Origin: Gammaproteobacteria bacterium
GTDB taxonomy: Bacteria; Pseudomonadota; Gammaproteobacteria; Methylococcales; UBA2780
Assembly (NCBI GenBank): GCA_003646305.1
Contig: QNFJ01000155.1
Coordinates: forward strand, 1 to 5,420
Length of the DNA stretch: 5,420 nucleotides
Direction of reading: 5' to 3'
Part shown: positions 1 through 5,420 of the stretch, piece after piece
How the letters are laid out: each line of letters starts with the position of its first letter
Numbering within the stretch: the first letter of the stretch is position 1
Notes under the pieces: model-generated
Told to the model about the DNA's origin: nothing
What the model saw: the letters and a program-made list of their open reading frames with translations, nothing else
The model's database searches: none
Program-made: the position numbers and the translations under genes

Positions 1-29
1 GTTGAAAAATATTGATTTACCAGCCGATC

Positions 30-3000
30 ATGAAGAAAAAGATTAATGAAATTCAAAAAATGCTTAGCAGTTGTCTTTGCAAAGATCGCTTCTTGCTGGA
101 GAAAAGGTTAAGGAAGCTGTCAGCAAATCATGATATAAATAACATTAAGTATGAGATATATCTAACTGAATTAAAAAAAGATATAGATATTTCTGTTTGC
201 CGAGTTAAAAAGCGCTTAGCCACCATACCTCTGTTTGAATTCCCCGATCTTCCCATTAGCGGTAAAAAAGAAGAGATTGGAAAAGTCATATCTGACAATC
301 AGGTCACCATTATTTGTGGTGAGACGGGGTCAGGTAAAACGACCCAGCTACCGAAAATTTGCCTTGCATTAGGACGAGGTGTGAAGGGGCTGATTGGCCA
401 CACGCAACCCAGGCGTCTCGCAGCGATTAGAGTTGCGGAGAGAATTGCAGAAGAGATTGGCCAACCTGTAGGTGAATCGATCAGTTATAAAATTCGTTTT
501 CAGGCGGTTGAGCACCGTGATTCACTCATTAAATTAATGACAGATGGCATCCTGCTCGCTGAGGTTAAATCCGATCCCTATTTAAGCCATTACGATACGT
601 TGATTCTGGATGAGGCGCATGAAAGAAGCCTTAATATCGATTTTCTTCTGGGCTATCTGAAATGGCTTTTGCCAAGGCGCCCCGACCTCAAGTTGATCAT
701 CACCTCTGCTACGATTGATCCTGACCGCTTTTCGCGTCATTTTAATAATGCGCCTGTGATTAATGTTTCAGGACGTAGTTATCCTGTTGAGATGCGTTAT
801 CGACCCGTTGAAGGGGAGCTGGGTGATGAGACCGACCGAGACCTTCAGCAGGCCATTATTGATGCGGCGGCAGAATTACACCGCGAGCGTGCGGGTGATA
901 TTCTGGTTTTTTTAAGTGGTGAACGCGAAATTCGCGAGACTGCTGAATCACTGCGAAAACACCATCCGCATGACTGCGAAATCTTGCCGCTTTATTCCCG
1001 ACTGAGCGCAAAAGAACAAGCCAATGTCTTTCGCTCGCATTCTAAAACTCGTATTGTCCTGGCCACCAATGTGGCTGAAACCTCATTAACTGTACCGGGT
1101 ATCCGGTGCGTAATCGATACGGGTGTTGCGCGGATTAGTCGCTATAACCACCGCAGTAAGCTACAACGTCTGCCAATCGAGAAAATCTCTCAGGCGAGTG
1201 CCAACCAGAGAAGTGGCCGTTGTGGGCGCGTAGCCGCCGGGATTTGCATTAGACTTTACTCTGAAGAGGACTTTGAACTGCGTCCGGAATTTACCGAGCC
1301 AGAGATTCACAGGACCAACCTTGCCTCAGTTATTTTGCAGATGAAGCTGTTGAATCTTGAGGAGATAGCACGCTTCCCATTTGTAGAACCGCCTGAAGAT
1401 AAAATGATTCGTGCTGGAGTCAAAACATTGCAGGAGCTTGGGGCGCTGGATTTGGTACAAAAAATGACTTCCCTAGGTCGGCAATTGGTTCGATTCCCGC
1501 TTGATCCTCAGTTGGGACGGATGATACTGGCGGCTAAAGAGCTCAATAGCTTAACCGAAGTGCTGGTGATTGTTGCGGCGCTTTCAATCCAGGATCCACG
1601 AGAAAGACCACTTGAGTTTGCACAGGCTGCTGATGAAAAACAGAAACAGTTTCGTGATGAGCAGTCTGACTTTATTAGCTTCCTGAATTTGTGGAATTGT
1701 TTTCAAAAGGAGAAGCAACAGCTCACTAATAATAAGCTACGCCGTTTTTGTCGTGACCACTTTATCTCTTATCTGAGAATGCGTGAGTGGCAGGAGATTC
1801 ACCAGCAGTTATTGAAAGTGGTTAAAGGGGATCTGGGTTTCAAGCCTAATAGCTCGGTGGCTGACTATGAGGCGATTCACCGTGCATTACTGTCTGGATT
1901 GATCACCCGTATCGGTTATAAACATGATCAATCTGAGTATCTTGGCGCCCGTAATATGAAGTTTTTTATTCATCCTGGTTCCGCACTTTTCAAGGCAAAA
2001 CCGAAATGGATTATGGTTTCAGAGCAGGTCGAAACAACCCGGGTCTATGGCAGAAATGTGGCCGCCATACAACCAGAATGGATCGAAACGGCGGCTTCGC
2101 ACCTGCTTAATCGACAACACTATGAACCGCACTGGTCAAAGCGAGCTGGGCAGGCAATGGTTTTTGAGCGATTAATTTTGTTTGGTTTAGTGCTCAATAA
2201 AGGACGGAAAGTCCCGCTTTACAAAATTGATCTGGTGGCTGCGCGTGAATTCTTTATCCGTTCAGCCCTCGTTGAGCGCGATTTTGACTGCCGTGCGGAT
2301 TTCTTTAAACATAATGAGTCGCTTTTAGAACAGGCTGATTATGAGCAGCAGAAAGAACGACGTGTTGACCTCGTTGTCGATGATGAGTGGCTTTATCGCT
2401 TTTATGATGAGCGCATTCCAGCGTCCATTTATAGTGCTGTCGCCTTCAATCAATGGTTAAAGAAGCTGGAGAGCCAGAAACAGCTAATGCTCTCTCTGGA
2501 AGAGGTTACGCCAAAACCAGAGATCCAGATTGACACATCAAACTTTCCGGATCATTTCGATTGCGGGTCAGCACCGATAAAGCTCGAATACCGTTTTGAA
2601 CCTGGCCATGATGATGATGGCGTGACAGCAATCATCCCCTTACCACAATTGAACCAGTTGACCCCCGAACCTTTTGAGTGGCTTGTGCCGGGTCTTATTC
2701 GAGAAAAAATGATTTTGCTGATTAAGGGATTGCCCAAATCGACACGTCGAAATTTTGTGCCGGTTCCCGATTATGTCGATCGTTGTCTGCCTGAATTAAC
2801 GCAGTGGAAGGGCTCTCTTTATCGTGAGTTAGCTGAAAAACTAACCAAATTATCGGCTGTTACGGTACGGTCGGAAGATTGGCAGCCAGAAAAGTTGCCA
2901 TTACATTTCAAAATGAATTTTCGTCTGCTCGATGAAAAAGGTGAAACCCTGAAAGTCTCCCGTGATTTAAGTGCGCTACAAAAGGCATTTGGTCAGGCTG

Positions 3001-3905
3001 CTGGTGAGCAATTTCAAACCACTCTACAAGCAAATGAGCAAAAAAGTGGCCTGTTTGATTGGGAGTTTGGCGACCTTCCTAAGCAAAAAAGTATGCTCAG
3101 TAATGGACATGAAATTATTGGCTATCCAGCGCTGATTGATGAGCAGGAATCGGTTGGTATGCGGTTGCTAGATTCCCAGAGCAATGCGGCAGCTGCTCAC
3201 CATCAGGGATTGATCAGGCTTTTTCGTATCAAGCTAAAAAGGGAGCTAAAGCAGCTGGTACGCAACCTTTCGGTTGATGCGAGAGACGAACTTATTTATA
3301 GCCGCCTACTTGACCATCCATATAGAAAATTCCTAAAAGGGAATGGCCTCTATGATGATCTGCAACATTGTCTTGTTTCTGGCCTGTTTTTAAATAAAGA
3401 AATCCGCACGAAAGAGGCGTTTGATCAGGCTCTGGAAAATAATCTCAGTGATTTAAACAGCCGTGGTTATGAGATTGCGGAGCTGCTTTCAAAGATACTG
3501 TCCGATTATAAGTTGGCCGAGGAGAGACTGGCACACTGGAAAAACCGGCAACCAATCGGAAAAGATATTGAGCAGCAACTCGGGGCGCTTGTTTATTCAG
3601 GCTTTCTTCACCAGGTTCCGCTAGAGCAACTTAAACACTACCCACGCTATTTAAAGGCTGTCGTCATCCGGCTCGATAAAGTGACAGGTAACTTACAACG
3701 TGATAACCAAAGTTATGAGGTGATTGAGAAGTTTCAATCGCTGTTTTGGCAGGCTATGGATGATTCGCTAAGCAACCCGGAGGAAGATTCATTTAGATGG
3801 CAGCTTGAAGAGTTGCGTGTTTCCCTTTTTGCTCAGCCACTCAAAACCGCTTACCCCATCTCACCAAAACGGTTAGAAAAAGCCTGGAATAAAAGATCAG
3901 CTTAG
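30..3905 (+). CDS. hrpA: ATP-dependent RNA helicase HrpA (DEAH-box)
   Basis: This is a cytoplasmic DEAH-box RNA helicase; the family uses ATP to remodel RNA and in E. coli helps split stalled or collided ribosomes. Numbered from ATG 30, the 1291-residue product matches the usual length of about 1300. Visible motifs are Walker A GETGSGKTT (97-105), DEAH (194-197), SAT (226-228), ATNVAETSLT (345-354) and motif VI QRSGRCGR (393-400). An HA2/winged-helix region follows (about 435-530), then an OB-fold (about 620-700). The long HrpA-specific C-terminal region (DUF3418, about 700-1285) contains YRFEPG (854-859), IPLP (869-872) and RNFVP (907-911) and ends in a typical ELRVS...YPIS tail, so the gene is intact. 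An in-frame TGA at 3-5 bounds the reading frame. ATG 30 is preferred over TTG 12, but neither has a clear Shine-Dalgarno sequence, so the start is uncertain by six residues. Identity is very secure from recalled similarity to E. coli HrpA. Confidence 0.97.
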   Translation: MKKKINEIQKMLSSCLCKDRFLLEKRLRKLSANHDINNIKYEIYLTELKKDIDISVCRVKKRLATIPLFEFPDLPISGKKEEIGKVISDNQVTIICGETGSGKTTQLPKICLALGRGVKGLIGHTQPRRLAAIRVAERIAEEIGQPVGESISYKIRFQAVEHRDSLIKLMTDGILLAEVKSDPYLSHYDTLILDEAHERSLNIDFLLGYLKWLLPRRPDLKLIITSATIDPDRFSRHFNNAPVINVSGRSYPVEMRYRPVEGELGDETDRDLQQAIIDAAAELHRERAGDILVFLSGEREIRETAESLRKHHPHDCEILPLYSRLSAKEQANVFRSHSKTRIVLATNVAETSLTVPGIRCVIDTGVARISRYNHRSKLQRLPIEKISQASANQRSGRCGRVAAGICIRLYSEEDFELRPEFTEPEIHRTNLASVILQMKLLNLEEIARFPFVEPPEDKMIRAGVKTLQELGALDLVQKMTSLGRQLVRFPLDPQLGRMILAAKELNSLTEVLVIVAALSIQDPRERPLEFAQAADEKQKQFRDEQSDFISFLNLWNCFQKEKQQLTNNKLRRFCRDHFISYLRMREWQEIHQQLLKVVKGDLGFKPNSSVADYEAIHRALLSGLITRIGYKHDQSEYLGARNMKFFIHPGSALFKAKPKWIMVSEQVETTRVYGRNVAAIQPEWIETAASHLLNRQHYEPHWSKRAGQAMVFERLILFGLVLNKGRKVPLYKIDLVAAREFFIRSALVERDFDCRADFFKHNESLLEQADYEQQKERRVDLVVDDEWLYRFYDERIPASIYSAVAFNQWLKKLESQKQLMLSLEEVTPKPEIQIDTSNFPDHFDCGSAPIKLEYRFEPGHDDDGVTAIIPLPQLNQLTPEPFEWLVPGLIREKMILLIKGLPKSTRRNFVPVPDYVDRCLPELTQWKGSLYRELAEKLTKLSAVTVRSEDWQPEKLPLHFKMNFRLLDEKGETLKVSRDLSALQKAFGQAAGEQFQTTLQANEQKSGLFDWEFGDLPKQKSMLSNGHEIIGYPALIDEQESVGMRLLDSQSNAAAAHHQGLIRLFRIKLKRELKQLVRNLSVDARDELIYSRLLDHPYRKFLKGNGLYDDLQHCLVSGLFLNKEIRTKEAFDQALENNLSDLNSRGYEIAELLSKILSDYKLAEERLAHWKNRQPIGKDIEQQLGALVYSGFLHQVPLEQLKHYPRYLKAVVIRLDKVTGNLQRDNQSYEVIEKFQSLFWQAMDDSLSNPEEDSFRWQLEELRVSLFAQPLKTAYPISPKRLEKAWNKRSA

Positions 3906-3927
3906 CTCACTTATGTGAAGCTGATTT
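3894..3927 (+). terminator. Inverted repeat over the hrpA stop codon, possible weak terminator
   Basis: The arms AGATCAGCTT (3894-3903) and AAGCTGATTT (3918-3927) pair over ten positions, including one G-U pair. Inside, CAC (3908-3910) can pair with GTG (3915-3917) around a TTAT loop, leaving AGCT unpaired on the left side. The hrpA TAG stop (3903-3905) lies within the structure. On the + strand only three T residues end the right arm before ACC, so intrinsic termination would be weak. On the - strand the hairpin is followed by CTTTTATT, a better U-tract, but no - strand gene is visible in this window. It could equally be a 3'-end RNA-stabilising hairpin. The structure was read by eye and no folding energy was computed. 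Confidence 0.4.
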
Positions 3928-3955
3928 ACCAAAATAGTCATGAATAGGCTATATT
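3926..3955 (+). promoter_or_regulatory. Candidate sigma-70 promoter for the transglycosylase-HDOD pair
   Basis: TTACCA (3926-3931) matches four of six positions of the -35 consensus. TATATT (3950-3955) matches five of six of the -10 consensus, and the spacer is 18 bases. Transcription would start near 3962, giving a leader of about 25 bases before the TTG start at 3987. The -35 element overlaps the foot of the hairpin after hrpA, which fits a compact gene boundary. There is no extended -10 TG and I see no operator. Such matches arise easily in AT-rich spacers, so confidence is moderate. Confidence 0.4.
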
Positions 3956-3967
3956 TATCAAACCCAC

Positions 3968-3973
3968 AAAGGA
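3968..3973 (+). promoter_or_regulatory. Ribosome binding site for the transglycosylase gene
   Basis: AAAGGA is the only Shine-Dalgarno-like sequence in the spacer. It lies 13 bases upstream of the TTG at 3987, longer than the usual 5 to 10. No in-frame ATG or GTG lies closer, and the frame is closed upstream by TAG at 3945-3947, so this site supports the TTG start. The long spacing together with a TTG codon suggests low translation. Confidence 0.45.
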
Positions 3974-3986
3974 CAAACAGATAGTT

Positions 3987-4574
3987 TTGGCAAACAGGAA
4001 TAAGTTCAATTACCGCGTCATTATCTTCTTCAGCATTATGTTGCTGCCGCTGCATGGTGCGGCGGATGTTTACAAACGCGTTGATGCGAGTGGCCGTATG
4101 TTCTATACCGATGAACCCAAAGGAGGGTATCAGTATAAGCTGATTTTGCGCACTCCAAAAAAATCTATCACCTTTCAAAGTATTCGAAATAATAAAAAAT
4201 TATTTACTCCTATTATCAGTAAGATATCAAAAGAATTTAAACTTGATTCCTCACTTATTCACGCGCTGATTAGAACCGAATCAGCTTATAATCCCAATGC
4301 AATTTCAAAAAAAGGTGCAGTGGGTTTAATGCAGTTAATGCCCGGGACTGCAAAACGATATGGCGTCAGCGACCGTCGAAATCCAGCAGATAACATCAGA
4401 GGGGGAGTGCGGTATTTTCGGGATCTGATGAAGCAATTTAACTCTGATGTGAGGTTGGCTCTTGCAGCTTACAATGCCGGCGAGAATGCGGTTATTCGCT
4501 ATGGAAATAAGATTCCACCTTATCCGGAAACGCAAAATTACGTCACCAAAGTGATGGCCTTTTATCAGTCATGA
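3987..4574 (+). CDS. Exported lytic transglycosylase, DUF4124 + SLT domain
   Basis: This 195-residue protein is predicted to cleave the MurNAc-GlcNAc bond of peptidoglycan in the periplasm, releasing 1,6-anhydro-muropeptides. The start is a signal peptide: a basic MANRNKFNYR, a hydrophobic VIIFFSIMLLPL, and G-A-A (24-26) before a likely cleavage at D27. There is no lipobox cysteine, so it should be soluble rather than a lipoprotein. Residues 27-50 (DVYKRVDASGRMFYTDEP) look like DUF4124. After a lysine-rich linker, the family 1 SLT domain (about 72-194) shows the catalytic ES pair (E98-S99), GLMQLMPGTA (113-122), AYNAGE (161-166) and PETQNYV (180-186). All key residues are present. TTG is chosen because the only nearby in-frame ATG (4038) would destroy the signal peptide. 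Its stop overlaps the next gene. DNA around 4141-4260, linker and domain start, is very AT-rich (about 26% GC). The exact subfamily and name are not determined. Confidence 0.93.
   Translation: MANRNKFNYRVIIFFSIMLLPLHGAADVYKRVDASGRMFYTDEPKGGYQYKLILRTPKKSITFQSIRNNKKLFTPIISKISKEFKLDSSLIHALIRTESAYNPNAISKKGAVGLMQLMPGTAKRYGVSDRRNPADNIRGGVRYFRDLMKQFNSDVRLALAAYNAGENAVIRYGNKIPPYPETQNYVTKVMAFYQS
4571..4574 (+). other. ATGA stop/start overlap between transglycosylase and HDOD genes
   Basis: The TGA of the transglycosylase (4572-4574) and the ATG of the HDOD gene (4571-4573) share bases. The stretch before it (GGCCTTTTATCAGTC) lacks a purine-rich binding site, so terminating ribosomes probably restart here. 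This is strong evidence that the two genes form one operon. Confidence 0.85.
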
Positions 4575-5420
4575 ATCAATCAAACATTACACCAGAACAA
4601 CTCGTTAAAGATTCCTTCGAACTTGTTTCTCTGCCTGAACTTTATTTCCAGGTGGACGAAATGATCGGGGATCCACGCTTCACCGCTGATGATATCGGAG
4701 AGCTCATTATTTCTGACCCAGCAATGACAGCGAAGCTATTGAAGTTGGTTAACAGCGCCTTTTATGGCTTTCCAGCAAAAATAGAGACATTGACGCGAGC
4801 CATTACGATTGTTGGAATGGATGAGTTAAGGTCTCTTATTCTGGGTTCTTCCGCAATTTATGAATTCAGCAAAATTCCAAATGATCTACTGGATATGGGC
4901 GATTTTTGGATGCATTCTATTCATTGCGGTATTCTTGCGAAATTGCTCGCTAAAAAAGGACATGTTTTGCATGCGGAGCGTCTTTTTATTGCTGGGTTAC
5001 TGCACGAGTTAGGCTCGCTACTTATCTACAATAAACTTCCAGATCAATCTCGCGAAATACTTTCTGCAGCAAATGGTGACAGGCGGTTGATTCCTGGTTT
5101 GGAGAAAGAGTTGTTAGGCTTCACTCACGCTGATGTAACGGCCGCTATTTTAGATAAATGGGCGCTTTCCCCCATCCTGGTAGAGTCGACTAAATTCCAC
5201 CTTGAACCTGAGCAGGCAATAGAATCTCTTTTGGAAACGCATCTGGTTTATCTTGCCAACCTCCTATGCGGTGTGGAGGAGAATGGAGACTCAATACAGG
5301 GTGCGCTTGCGGAAATTAGTAGTGAAACCTGGTCTCTTACCGGTTTGTCGGAGGCAGATGTCTTAGCCGTTATGGAGGAGGCGCCAGAACAGTTAACTCA
5401 GCTGTTTGGGTTTATGGTCA
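4571..5420 (+). CDS. HDOD-domain protein, 3' end beyond window
   Basis: The reading frame is open from ATG 4571 to the window edge; 283 residues are visible and the C-terminus is missing. The protein has no signal peptide or membrane segment and should be cytoplasmic. It matches the HDOD domain (about 15-215), a relative of HD phosphohydrolases that is usually regarded as non-catalytic and is linked to signalling and regulation. Visible hallmarks are LLKLVNSAFYGFP (56-68), AITIVG (77-82), W113 and H115 in FWMHS, HELG (145-148) in place of a canonical HD pair, GFTHADVTAAIL (183-194), W197 and H210. The ATG overlaps the preceding TGA as ATGA, and no Shine-Dalgarno is visible just upstream, so translation is probably coupled to the transglycosylase gene. 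Whether further domains (for example GGDEF, EAL or kinase) follow cannot be seen. Substrate and partner are unknown. Confidence 0.92.
   Translation, partial: MNQSNITPEQLVKDSFELVSLPELYFQVDEMIGDPRFTADDIGELIISDPAMTAKLLKLVNSAFYGFPAKIETLTRAITIVGMDELRSLILGSSAIYEFSKIPNDLLDMGDFWMHSIHCGILAKLLAKKGHVLHAERLFIAGLLHELGSLLIYNKLPDQSREILSAANGDRRLIPGLEKELLGFTHADVTAAILDKWALSPILVESTKFHLEPEQAIESLLETHLVYLANLLCGVEENGDSIQGALAEISSETWSLTGLSEADVLAVMEEAPEQLTQLFGFMV

Noticed and set aside
2552..2737. 61-codon reading frame on the - strand inside hrpA
   Set aside because: It lies wholly opposite the conserved C-terminal region of HrpA, has no recognisable domain or promoter, and is explained as a shadow of the real gene.
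4121..4126. Perfect AGGAGG inside the transglycosylase gene, possible internal ribosome binding site
   Set aside because: No ATG or GTG lies within a usable distance downstream, and the bases simply encode lysine and glycine in the DUF4124 region.
4129..4144. Small inverted repeat ATCAG-TATAAG-CTGAT followed by TTTT
   Set aside because: It has only five base pairs within a coding region and is AT-rich, so it is unlikely to terminate transcription. Its AAGCTGATTT similarity to the hairpin at 3918-3927 is probably chance.
3897..4178. 93-codon reading frame on the - strand across the hrpA-transglycosylase spacer
   Set aside because: It overlaps the signal peptide and DUF4124 region on the other strand, the product resembles no family I know, and its stop falls in the inverted repeat. 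It is treated as chance, although it is the only - strand frame that covers an intergenic stretch.
4307..4313. Run of seven A residues read as AAA AAA GGT, a possible slippery site
   Set aside because: The reading frame continues through an intact SLT domain to a sensible stop, so no frameshift is needed, and I see no obvious downstream stimulatory structure. A similar A7 run at 4157-4163 is likewise just lysine codons.
4335..4535. 66-codon reading frame on the - strand inside the transglycosylase gene
   Set aside because: It is antisense to the conserved SLT catalytic domain and has no recognisable features, so it is a shadow frame.

Overview
The window looks like a chromosomal segment of a gammaproteobacterium with moderate GC content. 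The evidence is a full-length HrpA helicase that resembles the enterobacterial protein along its whole length. It is followed by a DUF4124 plus SLT-type lytic transglycosylase and an HDOD-domain protein, both common in aquatic gammaproteobacteria. I cannot name the genus. There are no signs of a mobile element, phage, CRISPR array, tRNA or rRNA.

Layout: all three genes are on the + strand. Positions 30-3905 encode HrpA (1291 aa from the preferred ATG), a DEAH-box RNA helicase associated with rescue of stalled or collided ribosomes. A short spacer of about 80 bases (3906-3986) follows. It holds an inverted repeat that folds over the hrpA stop codon, a plausible sigma-70-type promoter and a Shine-Dalgarno-like AAAGGA. 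Positions 3987-4574 encode a small exported lytic transglycosylase that appears to start at TTG. Its stop codon overlaps the ATG of an HDOD-domain gene (4571 onward), which is open to the right edge of the window, so only its first 283 residues are visible.

The hrpA gene probably forms its own transcription unit, or reads through weakly into the next. The transglycosylase and HDOD genes share an ATGA overlap and should be co-transcribed and translationally coupled. The transglycosylase would act on peptidoglycan in the periplasm. The HDOD protein is a cytoplasmic, probably non-catalytic, signalling or scaffold protein. No functional link between the two is shown by the sequence beyond their coupling.

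Overall this is ordinary core-genome content. I found no convincing undescribed system. The points most worth a second look are the transglycosylase-HDOD coupling, the stop-codon hairpin and the start-codon choices.
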